Notes: a model not told the origin generated them from the letters alone. A DNA stretch of 64,000 bases from Odontocerum albicorne (GCA_949825065.1 OX463841.1:20703381-20767380), one strand, 5' to 3'. Positions 11,500-24,464 are shown, counted from the first letter of the stretch. Translations and numbers: made by a program.

Positions 11500-11705
11500 T
11501 TAATGGAATCGTAGAGTAAAAGGACGTAACAAAACCATGCGGATCAAGTACGAGTACATAAAAATGCAAAAAAACTTCATTTTACGGATTCAGAGAACCA
11601 TTTCACTAGGTAAGACCTGTGTCGATGTGGTCTCATTCCTTAATTAAAAATTTGATATTTGTCCAATATACTGAAATCTTCTTATGAAACTATCAAATTC
11701 TGCAT
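11500..11705. repeat. dispersed repeat E, copy 1
   Basis: Shares with 27,395-27,610 the blocks AGAACCATTTCAC, GGTCTCATTCCTTA and ATTTGTCC, in the same order and strand. The interval up to 11,820 also has loose CACATAATTC-type reiterations. Class unknown. Confidence 0.55.
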
Positions 11706-12008
11706 TCACATCCTTTGACACATAATTCACATACACTTTGACACATAATTCCAACCACATCAAAATCATGTCCAACATTCCTCATCACACGTTCTGCATT
11801 CACATCAGTCATGCACTCACATGCCTATGTGGAGACATCCAAAAGGAAATCTCGTTACTTATACTTTTAATTTGATGTCGCAACAACATAAAAAATATGT
11901 CTGTCCCTCAGGAATGCGTTATACACTCTTAGCACAAGGAACTGCATGTTCCTTGCGCCAAATAATGTCGGAACTAGTTGCAACCCGTGAAATATTCACG
12001 GAAGTAAA

Positions 12009-12779
<771 letters not shown>

Positions 12780-13630
12780 TTGAAAACGATTGACTTTGAA
12801 TTCCCCGTGTATTTCCACTTTCATTCTGCAACAATTTTCCGATATTTCTCGGAAAACTTTCCCGTGTTTTTCTAATTAGGCGAAAAACTTTTTAATTTAC
12901 GACATTATCCTCCCTAATTATATTTTCGTTTTATTCAGGAGATAATTCATCTCTCGCTGACAGGGCAACAGGGGCGGAGTGGTGGCCGGGGGGCGCCCGA
13001 ACCAGGCGGGGGAGGGGAGGGGTGTTTATTCAAGTATCACAGCATTTAGCGATCGCTTCAATCTCTAACGAGCCGGCACTCTTTATACCGAAGAGACCCT
13101 CGTTACAGCGGGAACAACTAAGCCCCAATTAGACTTAGTCCTAATTAAGAGATGCCAATAAATTACGCCTCCGTCACTCTCACACGCTTCGGCCCCCCTT
13201 CCTTGGGTGGAGGCCGGGTCGATGGGATGGGGGGTCCGGCCCGCACCCCCACAAATGTATTCAGCCACCGCGATCGGAGAATGAATTATTTCGACGTGAA
13301 ATTTTATAAGATGGATAATAAACCTGTAAAGGCATTGTTAGCGCGCAGGCCGGATTACGTCCGATGATTTATGTAGGAGAGATCGCACTAATTTGAATGT
13401 AGCCGGGCGCGAGGAGTGCTGCCCGTGCCCGTTGCCGGATCGTATATCTTGCGGGGCGCGGGACTGGATACGGGACCCTTCCGCCTTATCAGAGCTGAGC
13501 GAACCCGTCCCAATTACGGGCCGCAATAACATGTGTAGTGTGTTATTTCACGTGTGAATCGGCGTGTTATACGAATTACAATTAAAACGGGTAAAGGGGC
13601 TTTGAGCGTGGGCCGTAGCGTCCTGCAACT
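12780..13630. promoter_or_regulatory. large unique island, strong candidate conserved enhancer
   Basis: Composition changes sharply here. There is a run of homeodomain-type sites (TTTTCTAATTAGG, AATTTACGACATTATCC, CCCTAATTATATT, CCCCAATTAGACTTAG, CCTAATTAAGAGATGCC). These are mixed with GC-rich blocks at 12,965-13,020 and 13,190-13,250 and with others around 13,390-13,470 that look too constrained for decaying DNA. No internal similarity to the window's repeats and no long open frame with a known domain. Functional status is inferred; cross-species conservation was not tested. Confidence 0.5.
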
Positions 13631-13670
13631 AACATACGAGCTTCCATTTGATACAACCATTTGGACGTAT

Positions 13671-14070
13671 AAAAATAGGTCAAACGGTACGGTACGAATC
13701 ACATTTGGATATTTCTATTTATTTATACGGTATAATATCTTGTAACAATAACACAAAAATAGGTCAAATGGTACGAATCACATTTGGATATTTATATTTA
13801 TTTATACGGTATAATATCTTGTAACAATAACATAAAAATAGGTCAAACGGTAAGAATCATATTTGGATATTTATATTTATTTATACGGTATAATATCTTG
13901 TAACAATAACATAAAAATAGGTCAAACGGTAAGAATCACATTTGGATATTTATATTTATTTATACGGTATAATATCTTGTAACAATAACATAAAAATAGG
14001 TCAAATGGTACGAATCACATTTGGATATTTATATTTATTTATACGGTATAATATCTTGTAACAATAACAT
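13671..14070. repeat. 79-bp tandem repeat, five copies
   Basis: Units start AAAAATAGGTCAAA at 13,671, 13,755, 13,834, 13,913 and 13,992. Spacing is 84 and then 79 bp three times; the first unit carries a small extra GGTAC duplication. Each contains ATTTATACGGTATAATATC. Confidence 0.97.
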
Positions 14071-14759
14071 TAAAAAACATTAGTGAGTGCTTCATACATA
14101 ACAAAAGACAGAATGTATAGAAAAAGAAAAACAATTACAACACAAACAAAAAAAATAATAAAAAAATTAGTTGTGAGTGCTTAATACGAAAAGATTGTAT
14201 ATTTAAAAATACAATACAATAAGAATAAATGAAAATAAACAAGCGTACAAAACAGTGTGAACACCAACACAATATAGGGTGGTCCAAAAGCGGACAGCCC
14301 GCACTGCACAAAACCGAGCGTCACTCTTAACATCAATGAAAATGGAAATACAGATGCACACAAATAAAAATTAACGTGTGTATACCACAATCAAAAGTCA
14401 AAATTCATCCCCACAACACCCAATGTCTCAAGACGCCAAAATGTAAAATCTATTGTAAAATCTAGTTGAGAAATAAATATAAAAAATACAGACTCGGAAG
14501 ACCGATCACTGAACAACAAATTGAAAATAAAATATCAAGGGTGGAAACCTCCTTCTGCAAGGAATGAAATTACAAGAATAGATAATAAATACAATCAACA
14601 ATTAAAAAACAGTTCAAAAAAGTTCTTAAAAAACCCTCGAGAAACACGCAAGATTCCATCTCAAAGTTCGGATATTCGGAAGTGCCCCTTTAGATGTATT
14701 CAAAAAGGACTCAACCCATAAGATAAATTTAAGGTTTATTTGAAGTATCAAAAAAAACA
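14071..14759. other. unassigned, with repeated GTGAGTGCTT motif
   Basis: GTGAGTGCTTCATAC (14,083) and GTGAGTGCTTAATAC (14,173) flank an A-rich stretch. A 66-codon open frame at 14,521-14,721 (polar, lysine-rich) matches nothing I know. Confidence 0.4.
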
Positions 14760-14915
14760 CGGGGTTAAAGATTTGATTCCTGTTTATTCCCAATTTTATT
14801 AAAAGTTTTCCAGTCTGGAGTTGTATATAAAGCTTCTTCACGATTGATTGGAAGAAATAACCACACGACAATAAATCCACCAGTTTGTACTGTATATTTC
14901 GAAAGTATAATAAAA
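14760..14915 (+). mobile_element. SINE-A 3' part
   Basis: TTTTCCAGTCTGGAG, then GATTGGAAGAAATAACC, AATAAATCCACCAGTTTG and TACTGTATATTTCGAAAG follow SINE-A order. The head is lost or unrecognisable. Confidence 0.65.
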
Positions 14916-15135
14916 AAAACTAAAACCATGATATATTGAGTAGGGTATCTTATGGATTATTATTTTATTTGCTTATATATCCATCTGATTAAATGTAATT
15001 AACAAAATTTGAAATAAATAAGAATATTAAAAATAATTACTTATTTTGTTTGACTAATTTATTATACTTATTTTGTTTTATTTGGATCGATACCTCTTTT
15101 TGATAAATCGAGAATTGTTGGAAGCATTATAGTTT

Positions 15136-15347
15136 TATATTGTATTATACTTTTGTTGTATACAGAACAACCTGACGAGCTTATTGCCATATGACAATAT
15201 ATTCCAATTAATCAAAATTACGTAGCCTTAAATAAAAACCATCCTGGAATATTTTATAAAAAAATCTGAGTTCCAATGGAAATCTCATCCGAAAGTCCCC
15301 GGCCCCGGGCTGAGAGACTGGTGTCTTACCAACTAGACCACAAAGGT
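15136..15347 (-). mobile_element. SINE-A copy
   Basis: Antisense: ACAACCTGACGAGCTTATTG, then ATCCTGGAATATTTTATAAA, then the head ending GGTGTCTTACCAACTAGACC. Confidence 0.8.
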
Positions 15348-16469
15348 ATTCTTACCAACCATCCTTTTCGTGTTTTTGTGGTTATATTTCATGTTAAAAA
15401 AAGTTCTAATCAAGCTCATGAAAAGAGGCTTGATGTTTCCTCAATATGAAAAATGAGACTGGTTTCGGTTACAATGTTTGATAATTTCACTTTCCATTTG
15501 TTGTTTATTCAGAATCTCATTTTATTCCTGGCTATTGGAGTTAGGACATAAACAAGAACTTTGTGGGGATGACTAACACTTGATGTTCCCTTTGATATCA
15601 CACTGACTAGATTTTCTTTGTAAGCTTACATTTTTTACGACTTTTTATAATTTTATTTCTAATTTGCAGATATATGTTGAAAAATGTTTGACACTAATAT
15701 ACATAATTTATGTTAGGAAAGTACTTTTTAGGAGGCAAAGTACGTTAAGATCATCTGGATCTCAGTTCTCAAACTGCCTTCATGTGGTAAACCGAGCAAA
15801 AGGTTGGGCTAACTTGATCGAATAAAATTTCGCATAAAATTAACTTCCTCTACAGTTTTGAAGAGCAGTTTGCCAGTAAAAATAAGATTGTGGGTTCTAA
15901 TCACACTTTCAGAATACTTTTATTTTAACCATTTTTTTTTCGAAATGAAGCATTTGGTACAACATTGAAAATGTTTCCTTGGGTATATGTTAAAATAATA
16001 AATATTTACTAAAGATAATCCGATTATCATGGAGAACATTTTGACAAGCTGCGTTTAGTATGAATATAACCAGCTTTTGAGTGTTTAAATGAAATATAAC
16101 CAACATATGTTATTGCTGCGAGTTGTCAAATCTCACGAGCACCAGGAGCTCGGATTTGTATGTAAGTCTGCTGTTTCAGAACAAGCAATGAGCAATAAGC
16201 CTAGCAAGACGCCTGATACATGTGTAGGTCGTTTATCTTGTAAAGAATATGGAAACGTTTATATAAATAAAAAAGAAACACACCTAATAAGGTGCACCTT
16301 ACAGTCATGGAAACATTCTCATTTGAAGTTACTAGAATAACTAAGTAACATACACGCGAACAAATCGTGGTCAAAGCTAGTGATCTGAAGCTAGTATTTC
16401 ATAAATTTAGTAGAAAAATCGCAAGACTCATAGATACTTATTTTATAAAACATAAATAGCATAACGTGT
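15348..16469. other. unassigned; possible dispersed repeat near 15,740-15,810
   Basis: Mostly AT-rich with no gene seen. GATCATCTGGATCTCAG at about 15,751 resembles GGTCATCAGGATCTCAG at about 53,361, and similarity continues weakly downstream. It may be a decayed repeat present twice. Confidence 0.35.
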
Positions 16470-16770
16470 AAATGAAGTCCGCCCCTGACAGACGGAACTA
16501 ATGCCGCGAGTATTGGGATATGAAGCTGCACACTATACAGGCCAGCGACTCTGCGGGCGCTATTAGCGTAATGGCTTAATAAGTCGCATTTATTACAGAG
16601 GCTCGCTGCCCAAGATATACTACGGACTAGTAGAGCGCTTTTATAATGCCAGATCTGGTATCAGTTTGAAGTCAGCCCTGAATCAATGGGGCAAGATAAT
16701 AGTCACATTAATTACAGAGGCTGACCGTACAATAGATATTATACCAGAGACTAGCACTGCTCTTCAACAT
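16470..16770. promoter_or_regulatory. candidate conserved regulatory island
   Basis: A unique block with AGCGTAATGGCTTAATAAG, GTCGCATTTATTACAGAGGC and, about 110 bp on, GTCACATTAATTACAGAGGC. The repeated site cluster and near-duplication of the ACAGAGGCT segment suggest paired homeodomain sites. No coding frame seen. Confidence 0.4.
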
Positions 16771-16984
16771 GAAAACATCACTCAAATCTAATTCTTATCA
16801 ATGCAGCCTTAATTGTATGACGATTGTCAATCACTAGAGCCATCAAAGGAAATTCATTTCATCACAGTGTTCTAGGGACAATATGTCATATTTCGTAATG
16901 CTCGGTCCTATTGGTTATTTTGAAAAAATCTGAACCTTTGGATGCATCAGCATCTAAGGATCACAATAAGCGCTACCTCAAATT

Positions 16985-17285
16985 TAAAACATTCTATTTA
17001 TTAAGCTCAGAGATATATTCTACATCAAAGTTGTATGTCAATTTATAAGCCATGCTACCAGATGCAAAGGGTGAAGATGCAAGATGAACATGAAAATATG
17101 CGATTTCTTAAATGAAAGTAGCACTGAATGTGATTGTGGAACTCCACAGGACTCACAACATATGCTGATTTGTTCAAACATCTGGACTACATGCTCTGGG
17201 TAGGAACTGATTGTTGCGAATGTAGAGCGATCTCTGTTGTCTCCTAATTGTTAATCCGGACACGGAAACGAATGAGCCATCAAAA
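16985..17285 (+). mobile_element. LINE C-terminal fragment with zinc-knuckle-like motif
   Basis: A frame reads STECDCGTPQDSQHMLICSN, matching the CxCGxxxxxxxHLLxxC motif at the C-terminus of Jockey-type and related LINEs. The flanking frame (MLPDAKGEDAR) is broken. Confidence 0.6.
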
Positions 17286-17444
17286 ATATTTTTATTCAGT
17301 CTTTAAGTTTAAGACTATCCTAAAACAAATACAATGTGTGACTACTATATTTCTTTGCATCGAAAACCATACGACTATTTGCTATAGCTACAGGTTGCAA
17401 CCTTCTCATTTATCATTTATATTTCGCTGATAGACAAGAACTGT

Positions 17445-18030
17445 AGAACACCTCCATGGTCAATTGGTAAAAACGCTGGTCTTCCACGTGGAAGTTTTGG
17501 GTTCGATTCCCGTTGGTACCCAAAAAATAAATTGAATATGTCCTAGTTTGGTTAAGGAGTTCCTTTAGGTGTGTGCGAGTGTTGCTGCCTGTTTGCATGC
17601 GATAATATTTCCAATACTTAATGTGGCGAATATGAGTTACTCACCTAGTCTAATGGCTCTTAACCTGGCGGGTACTGGGTCCAAATACAGTTTTATCGTT
17701 AACATGTCTGCATCATACGAATGAATTAATAAATGGTAAAACGTTCGAATTCGACTCCAGAAGATGATCAAACAAATACGCTCTAGTTAATTGATAAAGA
17801 AAAAAAAACTTTGCTTCAAATGCTACGCTTATAAAGATGATGAAAAAAAAAAGTTTCTTCAAGAGTGTACCGAATCCGCTATCATCTTCTTTTTAGGAAG
17901 TTGCTCTTATATTTGAGATATTGAACGCGGATGCTCGATTACTGGGGCTGCAGACATTACTATCTCCAGGCCATGCTCTTCAACACCTCTACATTGTCAA
18001 TTCAAATATATTGAGGGGTAGCATACGAAA
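17445..18030 (+). mobile_element. SINE-B copy with extra body segment
   Basis: The tRNA-like head is well preserved (GGTCAATTGGTAAAAACGC, GGGTTCGATTCCCGTTGG). Next come GTGCGAGTGTTGCTGCC, GAGTTACTCACCTAGTC, ACGTTCGAATTCGACTCC and TACCGAATCCGC. From about 17,920 another body block (GATGCTCGATTACTGGGG, CCATGCTCTTCAACAC) follows, so this may be two joined copies. Confidence 0.65.
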
Positions 18031-18399
18031 GACTGAACGAAACTATAATACAAATAATAGCAAAAAAATCTACAAGGCACAAGAAAAACAGATTTCAATG
18101 AAATTTTCATTATAGAAAATATTTATAAAGAAGAAAATCAAAATTAAATGCTTTAATAGTTTTATATTCTTTATTTATTTCCTCAGTAACAGATTTTCCT
18201 CCATACAATAGGCTTATCAAAAAGTTTGACAAGGATATTGTGTGGCAAAACAGCTGTCACTGAGGAAAAAAATAAAGGACAATCAAAACGATTAATTTTT
18301 ATTTTCCTAATCAAAAATGGATTTGTATAAATTAAATAGCGACCCTAGCAATAGAAAATATTAAGTAATAATTATTTATTTGGACGCCCTAGCTTTTTG
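18031..18399. other. unassigned AT-rich interval
   Basis: No gene or repeat recognised. Confidence 0.4.
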
Positions 18400-18560
18400 A
18401 AATTCTTTTGCAAGCTCTTCAATGCAAGTCCCTGGATCCCGTTCCAGCTTTTGAGACTATAATTGCTTAATTAATGAATATGCAATTCGTAATACTTCAA
18501 ATTACACACTGTTTTTACGACAATGTAAACCGCCTGAATACATGATTTATTTATGAAATT
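18400..18560. promoter_or_regulatory. weak candidate regulatory block
   Basis: Dense TTAATTAATGAATATGC, TTTTTACGACAATGTAAACC and ATTTATTTATGAAATT sites in unique sequence. The AT-rich background makes such sites common, so confidence is low. Confidence 0.25.
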
Positions 18561-18884
18561 ATTTTATGTGGAATATTTCGAGCGTGTACTTGTGTTTAAG
18601 TGTTTATTATAATTAAGATAATATAAATCATACATCAGTCTACAATCGTACTTATTCCTACAATTAAATAACATCAGGTATTAACATACAATATAAATAA
18701 TATTTTATTACTAATTTTATGAAAACAAAAAAAAAACATAATTTTCTGTGTTATGTACGGTATAATAAATCATTGATGATGGTACAAGTTACCTGGTTTA
18801 AAAACTTTTTTCACACTCTACCTAGGTTGAAATCACAACATTTTTGAGCATTTATTTTTAAGCATAATTCAATGGTCTAGTGGT

Positions 18885-19440
18885 AGTAATGACCATCGTG
18901 GCTTGGTTGGTAAGACGCTGGTCCCGTTCGGGAGTTTTGGATTCGACTCCCGATCTTATCAAAAAAAAGAAAAGAAAAAAACGGTGCTCATCTGGTTGAA
19001 GGATTCCTCTGGTAACGATAAATGCACTATACGGGTGCGAGTGTTGTTTCATATTTCCGTGCTGTAGTATTTCCGGCACGTATGATGCCGAACTGTGAAT
19101 TACTTGTCTGCTCGAGTGATTCTTAAATCGATGGATTGATTACTGGAGTCGAAGAAAATTTTCTCTTCAGCTCGTCCACATCACCAATTTGGATATATTA
19201 ATGGGTACAATACAAATAATTGAATAAGCGGTTAAAACGTGACCAGAATGTTTCAAACTCGATTCCAGAAGGTGATTAAATGAATATGATCTGATTTATT
19301 AATAAAAACACTTTGCTAAATGCCTCGCAACTAAAGACGATAAGTAAAAATAAAAATTTGCAAGAGGGAACCGAATCTACAACATTCTTAGCGAGAAGTT
19401 GCTCTTACCCTTAGGGATTTTGCAGACAATTATTGAACCG
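18885..19440 (+). mobile_element. SINE-B copy, the fullest in the window
   Basis: Head: GTGGCTTGGTTGGTAAGACG and TGGATTCGACTCCCG. Body: GGTGCGAGTGTTGTTTC, TTTCCGGCACGTATGATG, CTCGTCCACATCACC. Distal part: TCGATTCCAGAAGGTG and GAGGGAACCGAATC. About 550 bp, longer than SINE-A, with which it shares only the head. Confidence 0.7.
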
Positions 19441-19517
19441 TCAATCATAAAACTTTCAGCCAAATATTGACTTTTTTACATATCTTGAACCTCTAAACTC
19501 GATTAAATTATATTATA

Positions 19518-19730
19518 TTATATCGTGTTACACTTTCGTTGTATACATTACAACTTAGCGGGTTTATTGCCATGTGACATTTTTTTGCAATCGACCAGAA
19601 ATATGTAAAATGGCTATTAGTAGAAGCCAGTCTTGTAATCCTTTTTAAAGATGTTGATTGTCAACGGAAATTGAACCCGCAACCTCTGAGCTGAAAGACT
19701 GGCATCATTTCAACTCGACCAATGAGGTCT
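19518..19730 (-). mobile_element. SINE-A copy
   Basis: Antisense: TTACACTTTCGTTGTATAC, GCGGGTTTATTGCCATG, TTGAACCCGCAACCTC, ending GACCAATGAGGTC. Confidence 0.8.
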
Positions 19731-20483
19731 TCTTTAATATGATCCAAGTTATGATGGCCTTTACTTTCCTAAAAACTAAGCATAATCAAGTACTTAAAGA
19801 GATACTCAACATTTTTTTTAAATAACCTGCGTTGATCTATGGCTGTCTAAACTAATGTTTCTTTTTTATTTAAGCGCATGTCTATTATTTTATTAAAAAA
19901 TATCGCATTGTTAGTCCAATTATAAATAACTGTGTCTTAATCCTTAAGTGTTGGTATTAAATCACAACAGTCATAATAAAATCTCAGTAAATATTCTTTA
20001 CTGCGACAGCTTTCCTGGAACATGGCATTAATTACGTGAATATATTCATATGGGTATAACAGAATAGAGATAAAAAAATAGTTGTGTATATCTGGGATCA
20101 GATCTAAACAGTTGAATACCATAAAAACACTGGAACTTTAATTGACAACTAGAGAATTGTGGCCCTCCCCCTCCTGCTACGACTGCAGTGTTTGAGCCAT
20201 AAAGCACACAATTTAAATAAACCACTGGACCACAAAAAACATCCCATAGCGGAAATATGAGATGCTTTTAAAAACGGTCACCACCATATTATATAAAAAA
20301 GATACCCTTGTCACCGATGATGATAGTTCGTGGCTCTCAAATATTATTGAAACGTGCGACTTATATTTTATACATATAATACGAGTATATGGTAGATCTC
20401 AAATTATAATTATTAGTGATTATTTTTAAATATTCCGTACATATTAATTTCCACTTGTAAACGAATGACCGTTATAAAATTTG
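19731..20483. other. unassigned
   Basis: No recognisable gene. 20,250-20,400 has no clear repeat identity. Contains a TACGAGTA octamer at 20,380. Confidence 0.4.
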
Positions 20484-20780
20484 TGGTTTAGTTAGCAGAA
20501 TGCTTGTATTCCTGCCGATCATTTCGCGTTCAATTCCTAATAGTTCTCAAAAAAACGTCACACTCTGATTAAAAGAGTTTTTTTTTTGTTTGCAATGTTT
20601 TTTCCAATCTGGACACAGTTCAGTAACACTAAGAAATACAAACTATAAAGAAATAGCGCCCCTTCTACAGTGGTACAAAATCCGAACGCTCATTTAATAA
20701 AGCCAAAGATGACTTTATTTCCCCGTCATACTCTTCAACGTACCTGTAACACCGATTTACGGATATGATAGGAGGTTGCA
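20484..20780 (+). mobile_element. SINE-B copy, shortened
   Basis: The head is GTGGTTTAGTTAGCAGAATG with a B box GCGTTCAATTCC, then distal blocks ACAAAATCCGAACGCTC and CGTCATACTCTTCAACG. Confidence 0.5.
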
Positions 20781-21364
20781 TTACAAAAAAGGTGTCATAG
20801 ATTAATTTTAATAATGCTATTAGAGAACGTGTTTATGATGGTAGTATTATGTTTATTTCAAGTATATACTCGTATTTTTATTTCAATATAGTTCAAGATA
20901 ATATTAAAATTGTTTACTTGGATCAGTACTAGTACTGTGGATACAAAGTATTTGAGTTTGACATTATCTGATATAGATATGGTTTATAAAATATGAAATG
21001 CCCACAATGCAAACAAAAGTTATTCCTACTTGTAAAACTATTGATGCTCACACGACCCATAGTTTGAACATCACTTATTCGTAGAAAAGGTCTTCCAGGA
21101 ATCAGGAATAATGGCTGATGAATACAAATGCGTGTTGGTGCTATCTTAGACATTTTTCCATTACCTTTTTTATAAATTTCTTAGAAATTTTACAAATTGT
21201 GTATTACATATATAAAGAATTTTAATTTAGATAATGATTTCATCCGATGATAATCCAATTTATTTTTCAGAGGGATATTTTAAAATACGACAAGAATGTT
21301 TTTAGTATTGTATTATTTTAAAGGATAAATAGTAAATTATACATTTTATTTTTTCTACATATGG
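20781..21364. other. unassigned
   Basis: A 74-codon antisense frame at 21,153-20,929 has no recognisable domain and reads like chance. Confidence 0.4.
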
Positions 21365-21560
21365 CGTGGACAGGAGACATTATTGTTAATCAATCCTTCG
21401 AAATAAAACAACCGGAGTCAGCACTTTACTCGCGGTTCGTCGTACATGTTTGTAATGTCGCCACTTGCGGAGAGGTAATAACAATACTATAACTGCTAGC
21501 GACAAACTCTTTAAAATCAGACTGGGATCATTACATTTTGAGTGCCGTAGAAATTATTTA
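21365..21560 (-). mobile_element. SINE-B fragment
   Basis: Antisense blocks CGGTTCGTCGTACATG, CGCCACTTGCGG and AATCAGACTGGGATC match other SINE-B copies. Confidence 0.4.
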
Positions 21561-22825
21561 CGTTTTTCCCATAAAAATTAAGGAGCCCAAGAATAAAACC
21601 ATACACAGGGTACATGAAATGCCAGTTGATAACATATACCAGACCTATCTAAAGTAAATATCAGAAAGGAAAAAGAGACGGCATTTTGTGACTAGTTCAG
21701 GTAGTATAAAGCGCGCTGATATTTTAACGACAATTGTGAAATTTTGATAATGGAAAAGTAATAATAATGAGATATAGAAAAGCTTGTATGAAAGAGGGAT
21801 GAATGATACGAATGAAATATACTATACTGTAATACATGATATGGCTGGTCCTTGAATATAAAGTAAGGGAGATTTTCCTCTCCGCCAATCTTAAATGATA
21901 TATTCCATAATGTTATTCGTATGTTAGAATGCCTACCTACCTATTTTATATATAGTACAACTGAACGATTTAATTTAACATAATGTACATTCTTCATCAG
22001 TAAAGTGAATTACTAATACTAAGAATAACCATTATCAAAATCTCCATATTATAATTTACATTTAAATTGAAGAATGCACTTATATATTATATGTGGATAT
22101 TCAGAAAATAACTTAACTGTTAACTTCTATATACCATGATGTAACATATTGTTTATGAGTGTTCATAAATGTCTTTCAGAGCCAATTTGGGATGCTTTTG
22201 AAAGACAATATCAGATGACGTGTGATTATTGACTGATCTGTATATTTACAGAAGTTTTGCCTGAGAAACGAACAGATAATAGAAACCTTTGTTATACCTT
22301 CCTGCTTCTTCTTACCATGTCAACGGCACTAAATTATTTCTTCTCAGAATTCTGCCACTTAAACAGCACTGGGCGTTCCGTAAATCAAGTCTTCTTACAG
22401 TGACCAAAGAACCCGGTTCAAAACAACGGACTCTTCGGTCACAGCAGCAAGTCACGCATTGACTGCTTCTCACCGTAGATACAGAGAATAATATCCGTAA
22501 CATAATATTCCTCACTTGTTTATGTTGGCCTTGGTTCTCCCAATTCCTGTTCGAATCATGTTTAGATATTTTCAGGTCCTCCAAAGTAGGTCAAAGCCAG
22601 GTGTTAATGCCTCTCCAACCACGAGAGGTCTCCACCGATGTTCCTCTCCACTAGGTACTTAACACTCAAGTCCAAAAGTTTCCCGTCTTAGCAAGTTAAA
22701 GCATGTATGGATAGATGTCACGTCAGTAACGCCGAGCATATGGTCAGGCAATGTTACAGTTCAAAATTGATACCTACGCTCTCAGTAGTATCTCAACTGC
22801 AGCCAAAATATTACTTGTTATATAT
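21561..22825. other. unassigned; one unrecognised antisense frame
   Basis: 22,584-22,312 (minus) holds a 90-codon frame rich in Cys and Arg around RSSQCVTCCCDRRVRC. It matches no family I know. The surrounding GC content is above background (22,300-22,650), so it could be part of an unidentified element. Confidence 0.3.
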
Positions 22826-23064
22826 ATTATTTATAGTTAAGGTATTGTGGAGGTTTAAAGACATTGTCATTTGTTTTATCAAACACTGTTTATTCCACTT
22901 TTTGTAACTGTTTAACTCTACCGGTTTCAAGGCTTTCACCTATCAGGGGAGCACAAACAGTCTTGTTTGTGCTCCCCTAATAATGAGGTGAAAACCTTAA
23001 AACCGGTAGTGCTGTGCAGTTACAAAAAGTAGAATAAACAGTGTTTGATAAAACAAATTACAAT
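22826..23064. mobile_element. foldback element with hammerhead-like motifs (family D)
   Basis: Inverted arms 22,863-22,958 and 22,965-23,064 pair over nearly their full length around a 6-nt loop. Each arm holds ACCGGT (22,920-22,925 and 23,002-23,007) beside a stem-loop GGTGAAAACC/GGTGAAAGCC, followed by TTGAAAC in the left arm (read on minus). Together they resemble a hammerhead ribozyme core (CUGANGA, stem II, GAAA) with a palindromic stem III, as known from Penelope-like retroelement terminal repeats. The core is imperfect in both arms. A shared leader (TATAGTTAAGGTATTGTGGA) precedes the left arm and recurs at about 42,930. Confidence 0.65.
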
Positions 23065-24464
23065 AATTGCTATTTCGTTGCATTCTGAAATATGAAACTT
23101 GGTAATCGCACGATGTTCATTTTTCAACATCATGGAGAGACATATTATAACATATATCTCTAAAATGTACCTCAAGGGGCAATAAACATTTATAGATCCA
23201 CCGGTAATAAGCTCACATACGTACTTGGAATTCACATATCACCTTTTACAAAATAAACAAGTTCAGTGATGCTAAAAATTAATCACTACTTCCAGCGGAT
23301 TCATTTTAATATATTTATAGTTCAGAAAACTATAAAAACAATTTAAGATGAAACGATCTCGAAGTTAACATGTTCATTAACTTGATACCCGTTGAGATGA
23401 AGCTTCGTTGAAGTAAAGTTGACGTTACCAAAACTAGCAAAATAATTAAAAAATAAGATATCACCATATATGATACAATTGAATGTAACTATGCATAAAG
23501 GACCCAATCCACATTCCATTCAACCTATTCTGAGATAAATGAGGAAATATCTCACCACCTTGTACGGAACGAAGAACCTTTTTGTGCATATAGAATTGAT
23601 ATATGCTTTATTTATATTTCAAATACTATATACCAAGTAGACATGTTTTGTATATTGGATATATTTTGCATAATTACATCAAATTGTGCAACGAGCCGAG
23701 TTCTTGTACAGGGGTCAAAAAGCTTTTGCGCCATATCTTTTAAAAATTTTAGAAAGGATTTTAGAATAACCAACTTTCACTAAAAAACTATTTATTTCTT
23801 CCCAAAACATCTGACTCTAAAGTGCGATTTAGCTGTCAAATATATTTTTTTCCATATTCGTTAACTGTTAAAGATTTTGACGTATTTTTTAATAAACTGG
23901 CCAAAATAGATCAAGGGGTATGCATCAAAGAAACAATTTTCAATAACATTTTTGGAATTATAACATATATGCCTAAATCCCCAAACTATTTTTTAAACAA
24001 ATTATTTTATAATGGTGTGATATAGTATAGATAAATGTGATTAGAAAACATTTAATCGTGACACACTATTTTTAGTTAATTAGGCATACCAAGTGAGCAA
24101 TCCTTTTTGTACACTTTTTTTTAAATATGTTTATATATTCGTAAGTAAGATTCCGCCTCAAAAAATATTCCAAACCATTCCGTAAAATGCGCCAATATGT
24201 TTCCTAAAATATTTCAAAGCAGGAATCATTTTAGTTGGGTCATTGTGCAGGCATTCTATTACCATACATGAAATAAAAAAACCATTTAACTATTTTCAGT
24301 CATATATAGTATCGTATTTTCACTGATTTTCTATCATGTTCCTTTCCTTCTCAGGGCTATCGATGTAAATAAATATATGATTTTTATTATTTTGGTATTG
24401 CATATTTTTTTCGATCCATCAGTAATGAAAATACTCCGCTATTCTGTCGATACTTTGTATGTCT
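23065..24464. other. unassigned AT-rich interval
   Basis: No gene, SINE or LINE landmark recognised over about 1.4 kb. The right end near 24,330-24,460 may be the 3' tail of the adjacent antisense LINE. Confidence 0.4.

Noticed and set aside
17445..17520. Functional tRNA gene
   Set aside because: The head has good A- and B-box-like words but is joined to a SINE body and recurs as diverged copies. The same reasoning applies to the other tRNA-like hits.
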